27,091 nucleotides of DNA. It comes from Enterobacteriaceae bacterium UBA7338. Lineage in GTDB: Bacteria; Pseudomonadota; Gammaproteobacteria; Enterobacterales; Enterobacteriaceae. A program made the position numbers and the translations under genes. The stretch is taken from the NCBI GenBank assembly GCA_002480085.1, contig DKPJ01000007.1:1-27091 (forward strand), in the 5' to 3' direction. The notes beneath the pieces were generated by a model. It was not told where the DNA came from and ran no database searches. It worked only from the letters and a program-made list of their open reading frames with translations. This document shows positions 7,775 through 17,600 of this stretch, piece by piece (positions within the stretch are counted from its first letter, which is position 1; every line of letters begins with the position of its first letter).

Positions 7775-7805
7775 TTTACATATTTTGGGTGAAAACTTTT
7801 TTAAT
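7775..7805 (+). promoter_or_regulatory. Candidate rsd promoter
   Basis: In the A-T rich gap between divergent nudC and rsd, TTTACA (7775-7780) is followed after 18-19 bp by TTTTAA/TTTAAT (7799-7805). This fits a sigma-70 type promoter about 20 bp upstream of the rsd start. The spacing is slightly long and the choice is tentative. Confidence 0.35.
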
Positions 7806-7825
7806 CTTAAACCACGGAGTTAATC

Positions 7826-8329
7826 ATGCTAAACCACCTGGAAAGCCTGACGGCGCGCGTAGGCGGGACGAATAAACTAGTCGATCACTGGTTACAGGTG
7901 CGCAAGCATTTGCTGGTATCGTATTACAACCTGGTGGGCATCAAGCCGGGCAAAGAGTCCTATACGGAGCTGGATGAGAAGGCCCTGGACGATTTTTGCC
8001 ACAATCTGGTCGATTATCTCTCCGCCGGTCACTTTAGTATTTATGAACGGATTGTCAGCGAAATGGAAGGGAACAGTCCGCTTTTAGCCGCCACGCAAAT
8101 CTATCCACAGCTGGAAGCCAATACCCAGCAGATCATGAATTATTACGACTCAAGCCTCGAGAACGCGATCGAAGACGACAAATGGGTTGAGTTCCAGGAA
8201 GCGCTCTCTGGCATTGGCGAGGCGCTGGCTGCCCGCTTTACGCTGGAAGACCAGCTGATTGTGATGGCGTTCGATTTTAATCTTGTGGAAAGCGCTAACG
8301 ACGACACCAACATCGCTCGCCCTGCTTGA
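7826..8329 (+). CDS. rsd: Regulator of sigma D (anti-sigma-70 factor Rsd)
   Basis: Rsd binds region 4 of the primary sigma factor RpoD and helps shift RNA polymerase toward alternative sigma factors in stationary phase. In E. coli it also binds HPr and stimulates SpoT. The N-terminal two thirds closely match the E. coli protein, including NKLVDHWLQVRKHLLVSYYN and DYLSAGHFSIYERI. The protein is 167 residues, about nine longer than the 158 of E. coli, with a diverged C-terminal tail. The ATG has GGAG seven nt upstream. It is divergent from nudC and ends ahead of an intrinsic terminator and the thi riboswitch. Confidence 0.96.
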   Translation: MLNHLESLTARVGGTNKLVDHWLQVRKHLLVSYYNLVGIKPGKESYTELDEKALDDFCHNLVDYLSAGHFSIYERIVSEMEGNSPLLAATQIYPQLEANTQQIMNYYDSSLENAIEDDKWVEFQEALSGIGEALAARFTLEDQLIVMAFDFNLVESANDDTNIARPA

Positions 8330-8362
8330 GTTCTTAAGCGTTAACGCGTAGTTTACTTATCT

Positions 8363-8386
8363 CCCCCTGTTGCTGAGGGGGTTTTT
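8363..8386 (+). terminator. Intrinsic terminator after rsd
   Basis: CCCCCT (8363-8368) and AGGGGG (8376-8381) form a GC-rich stem with a 7-nt loop, followed at once by TTTTT (8382-8386). It is a textbook terminator 33 nt after the rsd stop. The T run ends exactly where the TPP riboswitch begins. Confidence 0.85.
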
Positions 8387-8479
8387 CTTGTCGGAGTGCC
8401 GAGTGCGCAAGCACCGGCTGAGACCGTTAATTCGGGATCCGCGGAACCTGATCAGGTTAGAACCTGCGAAGGGAACAAG
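8387..8479 (+). promoter_or_regulatory. TPP riboswitch (THI element) of thiC
   Basis: All the conserved THI-box parts are present in order: the P1 strand CTTGTC, GGAGTGCC, GGCTGAGA, the ACCTGATCAGGTTAGAACC core, CTGCGAAGGGA and the closing AACAAG. Thiamine pyrophosphate binding to this leader represses the downstream thi operon. In E. coli thiC it acts mainly by hiding the ribosome-binding site and also promotes Rho termination. The 98-nt expression platform up to the thiC start ends with TTTATGGAATGAGCT, much as in E. coli. Confidence 0.97.
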
Positions 8480-8577
8480 AGTCAATCTGCTGTCGCGCGC
8501 CCTCTCTGGCTGCGTGTACCTCTTGCTTCATCCGTCGTTCTGACAAGCCATGTCCTTAACTTTTTATGGAATGAGCT

Positions 8578-10364
<1,787 letters not shown>

Positions 10365-10365
<1 letters not shown>

Positions 10366-11000
10366 TGTATCAGCCCGATTTCCCGCCGGTACCCTTCCGC
10401 CTGGGTCTCTATCCGGTTGTTGACAGCGTAGCGTGGATTGAACGCCTGCTGGAGGCGGGCGTGCGCACCCTCCAGCTGCGGATCAAAGACAAGCAGGACG
10501 ACGAGGTTGAAGCCGACGTCGCGGCGGCAGTGGCGCTGGGCAAGCGCTACGCTGCCCGGCTGTTTATTAACGACTACTGGCGGCTAGCCATTAAACATGA
10601 CGCTTACGGCGTGCATCTGGGGCAGGAGGATCTGGAGACAACGGACCTTAGCGCAATCCGCAACGCGGGTCTGCGCCTTGGCGTCTCCACCCATGATGAT
10701 ATGGAAATTGACGTTGCGCTGGCCGCCCGCCCCTCCTACATCGCCCTCGGGCATGTCTTCCCGACCCAGACCAAGCAGATGCCCTCCGCGCCGCAGGGCC
10801 TGGCGCAGCTGGCGCGCCACGTTGCCCGGCTGCAGGATTACCCGACGGTAGCCATCGGCGGCATTAGCCTGGCGCGCGCACCGGAAGTGCTGGCGACCGG
10901 GGTTGGCAGCATTGCGGTGGTGAGCGCCATCACCCAGGCAGCCGACTGGCGCAGCGCCACCCGGCAGCTTATCGATCTGGCGGGGGTGGGCGATGAATGA
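10365..11000 (+). CDS. thiE: Thiamine-phosphate synthase
   Basis: ThiE couples HMP-PP to the thiazole phosphate to give thiamine phosphate. The 211 residues equal the E. coli length. The TIM-barrel motifs are visible in order: TLQLRIKDK (35-43), LFINDYWRLA, YGVHLGQEDL, LGVSTHDD, ALGHVFPTQTK and VAIGGIS. The ATG shares one base with the thiC stop, and the end overlaps thiF by 8 nt, so the operon is translationally coupled. Confidence 0.97.
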
Positions 11001-11751
11001 CAGCGACTTTATGCGCTACAGCCGGCAGATCCTGCTGGAGGATATCGCGCTTGATGGCCAGCAGAAGCTGCTCGCCAGCCGGGTGCTGATTATCGGCCTC
11101 GGTGGCTTAGGCTCCCCCGCCGCGCTCTATCTGGCGGCGGCCGGGGTTGGCACGATGGTGCTGGCGGACGATGACGCGGTGCACCTGAGCAACCTGCAGC
11201 GGCAGATTATGTTTACCAGCAACGATATCAATCAGCCCAAAGCCGACGCCGCTCGCCAGCGGTTACAGCAGCTCAACCCCCACATTGAGCTGCTTACCCT
11301 GAAGACGCGTCTGGAGGGCGAGGCGCTCCGCCAGCAGGTGGCCCAGGCCGACGTGGTGCTCGACTGCACCGATAACATGGCGACGCGCCAGGCGATTAAC
11401 GCCGCCTGCGTGGCGCTGAATACGCCGCTGATCACCGCCAGCGCCGTGGGGTTTGGCGGCCAGCTAATGGTGCTCACTCCACCGTGGACGCACGGCTGCT
11501 ACCGCTGCCTGTGGCCGGACGACGACGAGCCGCAGCGCAACTGCCGCACGGCAGGCGTCATTGGCCCGGTGGTGGGGATGATGGGCACATTGCAGGCACT
11601 GGAGGCGTTAAAGCTGCTCAGCGGCATGCAGGCAGCCGAGGGCGAGCTGCGCCTGTTTGATGGCCGCAAGCACCACTGGCGCACCCTCGGGCTACAGCGG
11701 GCGGCGGGCTGCCCGATTTGCGGAGGGCGAGATGCGCATCCTGTTCAATGA
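10993..11751 (+). CDS. thiF: ThiS adenylyltransferase
   Basis: ThiF adenylates the C-terminal glycine of ThiS, an E1-like reaction that prepares it to take up sulfur for the thiazole ring. At 252 residues it fits the E. coli size (251). The nucleotide-binding loop GLGGLG is at 35-40 and LSNLQRQ follows at 65-71. Zinc is bound by two pairs, Cys169/172 and Cys240/243. Cys184 in RNCRTAG is the residue known in E. coli to form an acyl-persulfide link with ThiS. It overlaps thiE by 8 nt and thiS by 20 nt. Confidence 0.97.
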   Translation: MNDSDFMRYSRQILLEDIALDGQQKLLASRVLIIGLGGLGSPAALYLAAAGVGTMVLADDDAVHLSNLQRQIMFTSNDINQPKADAARQRLQQLNPHIELLTLKTRLEGEALRQQVAQADVVLDCTDNMATRQAINAACVALNTPLITASAVGFGGQLMVLTPPWTHGCYRCLWPDDDEPQRNCRTAGVIGPVVGMMGTLQALEALKLLSGMQAAEGELRLFDGRKHHWRTLGLQRAAGCPICGGRDAHPVQ

Positions 11752-11932
11752 CGAGCCGATGCAGTGTGCAGAGTCGCTAACCCTACACGGGCTGCTGGAG
11801 CAGCTTAACCAGCTCAAGCCGGGAACGGCACTGGCGCTCAATCAGCAGATTATTCCCCGCGATCGCTGGGATCATCATCAACTGCGGGACGGCGATCGGA
11901 TCCTGCTTTTTCAGGTCATCGCCGGAGGCTGA
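11732..11932 (+). CDS. thiS: Sulfur carrier protein ThiS
   Basis: ThiS is a ubiquitin-like carrier whose C-terminal thiocarboxylate supplies sulfur to thiazole synthase. The ATG at 11732 gives MRILFNDEPMQ and 66 residues, the family length, and has GGAGGG four nt upstream. Longer in-frame starts would reach back into thiF without a family match. The protein ends in the required Gly-Gly (VIAGG). It overlaps the end of thiF by 20 nt and is followed by thiG after 1 nt. Confidence 0.96.
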   Translation: MRILFNDEPMQCAESLTLHGLLEQLNQLKPGTALALNQQIIPRDRWDHHQLRDGDRILLFQVIAGG

Positions 11933-11933
11933 C

Positions 11934-12704
11934 ATGTTACGTATTGCAGATAAAACTTTTGAATCACACCTGTTTACCGGCACGGGGAAGTTTGCCTCAT
12001 CGCAGCTGATGACCGACGCGATCCGCGCCTCGGGTAGCCAGCTGGTCACCCTGGCGATGAAGCGTGTTGACCTGCGCCAGCGTAACGATGCGATCCTCGC
12101 CCCGCTGCTGGAGGCCGGGGTGACGCTGCTGCCGAATACCTCCGGGGCGAAAACGGCCGAAGAGGCGGTGTTTGCTGCCCGGCTGGCACGCGAGGCGCTG
12201 GGCACCCACTGGCTGAAGCTGGAGATCCACCCGGATGCACGCTGGCTGCTGCCCGATCCGGTTGAGACCCTGAAGGCGGCAGAGAGGCTGGTCAAAGAGG
12301 GCTTCGTGGTGCTGCCCTATTGCAGCGCCGATCCGGTGCTGTGCCGACGGCTGGAGGAGGCAGGCTGCGCCGCCGTGATGCCGCTCGGTTCGCCGATCGG
12401 CTCCAACCAGGGCCTGGCCACCCGCGCCATGCTGGAGATTATCATCGCCCAGGCTAGCGTGCCGGTAGTGGTAGATGCCGGGATTGGCACCCCCAGCCAC
12501 GCGGCGGAAGCGCTGGAGATGGGGGCCAGCGCGGTGCTGGTGAATACCGCGATTGCCGTCGCCAACGATCCGGTTGCGATGGCCCGCGCGTTTAAGCTGG
12601 CCGTTGAGGCCGGAATGCTGGCGCGCCAGGCGGGGCCGGGCGCGGTGAACAGCGTTGCCAGCGCCACCAGCCCGCTGACCGGCTTTCTGGAGGCGGGCAT
12701 ATGA
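11934..12704 (+). CDS. thiG: Thiazole synthase
   Basis: ThiG forms the thiazole phosphate ring from DXP, dehydroglycine and ThiS thiocarboxylate. The 256 residues equal E. coli. It is a TIM barrel; Lys95 in WLKLEIHPD is the expected Schiff-base lysine, and the phosphate-binding motifs VVVDAGIG and AVLVNTAIA are present. Residues near the C-terminus (AVNSVASATSPLTG) differ from E. coli (SRSYFAHATSPLTG), a normal level of drift. A GGAGG motif in the end of thiS precedes the ATG. It overlaps thiH by 4 nt. Confidence 0.97.
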   Translation: MLRIADKTFESHLFTGTGKFASSQLMTDAIRASGSQLVTLAMKRVDLRQRNDAILAPLLEAGVTLLPNTSGAKTAEEAVFAARLAREALGTHWLKLEIHPDARWLLPDPVETLKAAERLVKEGFVVLPYCSADPVLCRRLEEAGCAAVMPLGSPIGSNQGLATRAMLEIIIAQASVPVVVDAGIGTPSHAAEALEMGASAVLVNTAIAVANDPVAMARAFKLAVEAGMLARQAGPGAVNSVASATSPLTGFLEAGI

Positions 12705-13846
12705 AGACCTTCAGCGACTACTGGCGGCAGCTCGACTGGGAGGATATCCGGCTGCGCATCCACAGCAAGACCCGCGCCGATGTCGAACGGGCGCTGGCGG
12801 CCACCCACCTGACCCGCGATGACATGATGGCCCTGCTCTCCCCTGCCGCCAGCGACTACCTTGAGCCGCTGGCCCAGCGCTCGCAGCGTCTTACCCGCCA
12901 GCGCTTTGGCAACGCTGTCGGCCTCTACGTCCCGCTCTATCTCTCTAACCTGTGCGCTAACGACTGCACCTACTGCGGCTTCTCCATGAGCAACCGCATC
13001 AAGCGCAAGACCCTTGACGAAGAGGAGATCCTGCGCGAGTGTGCGGCGATCCGCGAGATGGGCTTTGAACACCTGCTATTGGTGACCGGTGAGCATCAGA
13101 CTAAGGTGGGAATGGACTACTTTCGCTGCCATTTCCCGACAATTCGCCGCCAGTTCGCCTCTTTACAGATGGAGGTGCAGCCGCTGTCGCAGGAGGAGTA
13201 TGCCGAGCTGAAGACGCTGGGGCTGGACGGGGTGATGGTCTACCAGGAGACTTATCATGAGGCGACCTACGCTCGACATCACCTGAAGGGCAATAAGCAG
13301 GACTTCTTCTGGCGGCTGGAGACGCCGGATCGGCTTGGCCGGGCCGGTATCGACAGGATTGGCCTTGGTGCGCTGGTGGGTCTCTCCGACAGCTGGCGGG
13401 TGGATTGCTATATGGTGGCGGAGCATCTGCTCTGGCTCCAGCAGCACTACTGGCAGAGCCGCTACTCTATCTCCTTCCCCCGCCTGCGTCCGTGCGCCGG
13501 AGGCATTGAACCCGCCTCGCTAATGGATGAGCGCCAGCTGGTGCAGACCATCTGCGCCTTCCGCCTGCTGGCACCCGACGTGGAGCTTTCCCTCTCTACC
13601 CGGGAGTCGCCGTGGTTCCGCGACCATGTTGTTCCGCTGGGCATCACCAGCGTCAGCGCCTTCTCGAAAACCCAACCCGGCGGCTACGCCGACAACCATC
13701 CTGAGCTGGAGCAGTTTGCGCCGCACGACGGCCGCCGCCCGGAGGAGGTTGCCAGCGCCCTGCTGCGCAACGGCCTGCAACCGGTGTGGAAAGACTGGGA
13801 CGGCTACCTGGGTCGGACGGATTCAGCTCATAAGGATTGTTTGTGA
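12701..13846 (+). CDS. thiH: 2-iminoacetate (dehydroglycine) synthase, tyrosine lyase
   Basis: ThiH is a radical SAM enzyme that splits tyrosine into p-cresol and dehydroglycine, the C2-N unit of the thiazole. The cluster motif CX3CX2C is complete at Cys85, Cys89 and Cys92 (CANDCTYCGF). The 381 residues are four more than the 377 of E. coli because of the tail TDSAHKDCL. The ATG overlaps the thiG stop (ATGA). It is the last thi gene; no clear terminator follows within the 86 nt before the PTS genes, so some read-through is possible. Confidence 0.97.
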   Translation: MKTFSDYWRQLDWEDIRLRIHSKTRADVERALAATHLTRDDMMALLSPAASDYLEPLAQRSQRLTRQRFGNAVGLYVPLYLSNLCANDCTYCGFSMSNRIKRKTLDEEEILRECAAIREMGFEHLLLVTGEHQTKVGMDYFRCHFPTIRRQFASLQMEVQPLSQEEYAELKTLGLDGVMVYQETYHEATYARHHLKGNKQDFFWRLETPDRLGRAGIDRIGLGALVGLSDSWRVDCYMVAEHLLWLQQHYWQSRYSISFPRLRPCAGGIEPASLMDERQLVQTICAFRLLAPDVELSLSTRESPWFRDHVVPLGITSVSAFSKTQPGGYADNHPELEQFAPHDGRRPEEVASALLRNGLQPVWKDWDGYLGRTDSAHKDCL

Positions 13847-13872
13847 TGCTCCACACACAATCAGGGTAAGGC

Positions 13873-13917
13873 GGTTGTTGAACCAGACGGTGGGATTAAT
13901 GTTTATTTATCCCATCG
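13873..13917 (+). promoter_or_regulatory. Inverted repeats and possible promoter before the PTS genes
   Basis: CGGTGGGAT (13888-13896) and ATCCCATCG (13909-13917) form a 9-bp inverted repeat with one G-T pair around an A-T rich centre. A smaller GGTT/AACC stem lies at 13873-13884. TTGAAC (13878-13883) with TTTATT (13902-13907), 18 bp apart, could serve as a promoter and would place the repeat across it, as an operator would be. This is a pattern-based guess; the stem could instead act in RNA. Confidence 0.3.
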
Positions 13918-13932
13918 TTGTCGAGGCTGACT

Positions 13933-14238
13933 ATGAAAAACATCGTCTTATGCTGTGCAGCGGGTATGTCCACCAGCATGTTAGTTCAACGCATGAAAGA
14001 TGCGGCGCAGAAAAAAGGCGTCGAGGTCTCTATCAAGGCGGTTCCGGTCTCCGAGTTTAAGGAGAATCTCGCCGAGGCCGATATTATCCTGCTCGGCCCA
14101 CAGGTTAAGTATGAGCAGGCAAAACTGCAGGCGCAGGCGGATCCGCTGGGCAAGAAGGTCGCGGTGATCGATATGATGGATTACGGCATGATGAAGGGCG
14201 ACGTCGTGCTGGACAAAGCGCTGAAGCTGCTGGAGTGA
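13933..14238 (+). CDS. PTS lactose/cellobiose-family EIIB protein
   Basis: This 101-residue protein is a stand-alone EIIB of the lactose/cellobiose (Lac) PTS family, similar to ChbB. It would take a phosphate from EIIA on a cysteine and pass it to a sugar held by EIIC. The phosphate loop is CAAGMSTS. By alignment with ChbB the active cysteine is Cys8, with a second cysteine next to it at 7. DIILLGPQVKYE in the middle is typical. I chose the ATG at 13933, with GAGG seven nt upstream; an upstream TTG in frame has no such signal. It is followed at once by an EIIA gene. No EIIC, 6-phospho-glycosidase or regulator is in the window, so the substrate is unknown. Confidence 0.92.
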   Translation: MKNIVLCCAAGMSTSMLVQRMKDAAQKKGVEVSIKAVPVSEFKENLAEADIILLGPQVKYEQAKLQAQADPLGKKVAVIDMMDYGMMKGDVVLDKALKLLE

Positions 14239-14243
14239 ACCCG

Positions 14244-14561
14244 ATGGAGGATCTCGAAACGACCATTATGGAGCTGCTGGTGAACGCCGGGGCGGCACGC
14301 AGCCAGGCGCTTACCGCATTGCAGCTGGCGCGCAAAGGCGATTTCACGGGCGCGGAGCAGGCGATGGATGAGTCGCGCGAGTTTGTTAAGCATGCGCACA
14401 AAATCCAGACCGAGCTGATAGGCCTGGACGAAGGCGTGGGCAAGCTGCCGGTAAACCTGATCACCGTTCACTCCCAGGATCACCTGATGAACGCGATGGT
14501 GATCCAGGATCTGGCCGGAGATATGATCGAGCTGTACCGACGACTGCCGGTAGCCCAGTAA
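14244..14561 (+). CDS. PTS lactose/cellobiose-family EIIA protein
   Basis: This helical 105-residue protein matches the EIIA of the lactose/cellobiose PTS family (ChbA-like), which forms a trimer and carries phosphate from HPr to EIIB on a histidine. The signature VHSQDHLMNAM is present; His76 is the expected phosphorylated residue and His80 its partner. The start chosen is ATG 14244, with GGAG eight nt upstream. A GTG at 14235 overlapping the EIIB stop would add three residues. The gene ends just before a terminator shared with rpoC. With EIIB it forms a two-gene unit lacking EIIC, so it must borrow a permease, serve in regulation, or be a remnant. Confidence 0.92.
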   Translation: MEDLETTIMELLVNAGAARSQALTALQLARKGDFTGAEQAMDESREFVKHAHKIQTELIGLDEGVGKLPVNLITVHSQDHLMNAMVIQDLAGDMIELYRRLPVAQ

Positions 14562-14570
14562 ACAGACATA

Positions 14571-14596
14571 AAAAAACCCGCCGAAGCGGGTTTTTT
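14571..14596. terminator. Bidirectional terminator between PTS genes and rpoC
   Basis: AAAAAACCCGC (14571-14581) pairs perfectly with GCGGGTTTTTT (14586-14596) around the loop CGAA. The T runs on both strands let it end the PTS unit from the left and the long rpoBC transcript from the right. Confidence 0.93.
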
Positions 14597-14613
14597 ATTA
14601 GCGGAAAGCAGCG

Positions 14614-17600
14614 TTAGTCGTTGTCGGAACCGCCCAGGCCTGCGTTCAGCAGCTCTGCCAGGCTGGCAGAAGCGTCTTCAGCAGTCACCTGCGGTGCTGC
14701 CGGCAGTTCGCCAGCGGCGCGACGGCGCATACGATCCTGGTGGTACGCATAACCGGTACCGGCCGGGATCAGACGACCCACGATAACGTTCTCTTTCAGA
14801 CCGCGCAGTTCGTCGCGTTTGCCCGCAACGGCTGCTTCGGTAAGCACACGCGTGGTCTCCTGGAACGATGCCGCGGAGATGAAGGACTCGGTTGCCAGAG
14901 ACGCTTTGGTAATACCCAGCAGGTCGCGAGCATAGCTTGCTGCGATTTTGCCGTTCGCTTCCAGATCGCGGTTGGCGATCTTAACGCGAGAGTATTCGAC
15001 CTGCTCGCCTTCCAGGAAGTCGGAGCTTCCTGCGTTAGCGATGGTCGCTTTACGCAGCATCTGACGCACGATAACTTCGATGTGCTTATCGTTGATCTTA
15101 ACGCCCTGCAGACGGTAAACGTCCTGCACTTCGTTCACGATGTAACGGGTTACCGCATGAACGCCACGCAGACGCAGAATGTCGTGCGGTGCTTCCGGAC
15201 CGTCGGAAACCACGTCACCACGCTCTACGCGCTCGCCTTCAAACACGTTGAGCTGACGCCATTTCGGGATCATCTCTTCGTACGGATCGCTACCGTCAAC
15301 CGGGGTGATCACCAGACGGCGTTTACCTTTGGTCTCTTTACCGAAGGAGATAATACCGCTGATCTCAGCCAGGATTGCCGGCTCTTTCGGACGACGTGCT
15401 TCGAACAGGTCCGCAACGCGTGGCAGACCACCGGTGATATCCTTGGTACCGCTGGATTCCTGAGGAATACGCGCCAGGGCATCACCCGCACCGATCTGAA
15501 TACCATCTTCCAGCTGAACAATCGCTTTACCCGGCAGGAAGTACTGAGCCGGCATGTCGGTGCCCGGGATCAGAACGTCGTTACCGTTGGCATCAACGAT
15601 TTTCAGTGCCGGACGCAGATCTTTACCACCCGCGGTACGTTCTGCAGAGTCCAGAACCACCAGCGAGGAGAGACCGGTCAGTTCGTCGGTCTGACGAGTA
15701 ATCGTCTGGCCGTCGATCATATCGGTGAAGCGGATGAAACCAGCCACTTCGGTGATTACCGGCATGGTGTGCGGATCCCAGTTTGCTACGGTTTCGCCGC
15801 CAGCAACCTGCTCGCCATCACCCTTGGCCATAACAGCACCGTAAGGCACTTTATAGCTCTCTTTGGTACGACCAAATTCGTCGATCAGCTTCAGCTCGGT
15901 GTTACGGGAGGTCACTACCAGTTTACCGGCAGAGTTCACAACCGACTTCGCGTTGCTGAGCTTGATGCTACCTTTGTTTTTCACCTGAATGCTGGATTCA
16001 GCAGCCGCACGCGATGCCGCACCACCGATGTGGAACGTACGCATCGTCAGCTGTGTACCCGGCTCACCGATGGACTGTGCTGCGATAACGCCGATAGCCT
16101 CACCTTTGTTGATGATGTGGCCACGCGCCAGGTCACGACCGTAGCAGTGGGCACATACACCAAAGTCGGTGTCACAGGATACAACGGAACGCACTTTCAC
16201 AGAGTCAACGGAGTTCTCTTCCAGCAGGTCACACATCTGCTCATGCAGCAGCGTGTTGCGTGGAACCAGAATGTCCGCCGTACCCGGCTTCAGGATATCT
16301 TCCGCAGTCACACGACCCAGAACGCGATCGCGCAGCGGCTCTTTAACGTCACCACCCTCGATAACCGGGGTCATGGTGATGCCTTCCAGCGTGCCACAGT
16401 CATCTTCGGTAACAACCAGATCCTGGGCAACGTCTACCAGACGACGAGTCAGATAACCGGAGTTTGCCGTTTTCAGTGCGGTATCCGCCAGACCTTTACG
16501 CGCACCGTGCGTGGAGATGAAGTACTGGAGTACGTTCAGACCTTCACGGAAGTTCGCGGTGATCGGCGTTTCGATGATGGAGCCATCCGGCTTCGCCATC
16601 AGACCACGCATACCAGCCAGCTGACGAATCTGTGCCGCAGAACCACGCGCACCGGAGTCGGCCATCATGTAGATGCTGTTGAAGGAGACCTGCTGCTCTT
16701 CCTGACCGTCACGGTTAATCACGGTTTCGGTTTGCAGGTTATCCATCATCGCTTTGGATACACGATCGTTCGCCGCAGCCCAGATATCGATAACTTTGTT
16801 GTAGCGTTCGCCAGCGGTTACCAGACCAGACTGGAACTGCTCCTGAATCTCAGCAACTTCAGCTTCCGCTTCGCTGATGATCTCGTATTTCTTCTCCGGG
16901 ATGACCATGTCATCGATACCAACGGATGCACCTGAACGCGCTGCATAAGCAAAGCCGGTGTACATCGTCTGGTCCGCGAAGATAACGGTCGGTTTCAGGC
17001 CCAGAATGCGGTAACAGGTGTTCAGCATTTTGGAGATCGCTTTCTTACCCAGCGCCTGGTTGACGATGGAGAAAGGCAGACCTTTCGGCACGATCATCCA
17101 CAGAATGGCACGGCCAACGGTCGTGTCTTTCAGGCTGGTTTTCGCAACGAATTCGCCGTTTTCATCTTTTTCATACTCGGTGATACGCACTTTAACGCGC
17201 GCATGCAGAGAGGCCAGGCCAGCGCGATAGATACGCTCGGCTTCTTTCGGGCCAGTCAGCACCATGCCTTCGCCTTTGGCGTTAACACTGTCACGGGTCA
17301 TGTAGTACAGACCCAGTACAACGTCCTGCGACGGAACGATGATAGGCTCGCCGTTCGCCGGAGACAGAATGTTGTTAGTAGACATCATCAGCGCACGCGC
17401 TTCCAGCTGGGCTTCCAGCGTCAGCGGTACGTGAACTGCCATCTGGTCACCATCGAAGTCGGCGTTATATGCCGCACAAACCAGCGGGTGCAGCTGGATC
17501 GCTTTACCTTCGATCAGAACCGGTTCAAACGCCTGGATACCCAGACGGTGCAGGGTTGGTGCACGGTTCAGCAGTACCGGGTGTTCGCGGATCACTTCGT

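Noticed and set aside
14740..16935. 731-codon open frame antisense to rpoC
   Set aside because: It lies fully inside rpoC; the highly biased codons of rpoC leave few stops on the other strand. The composition is unlike a real protein.
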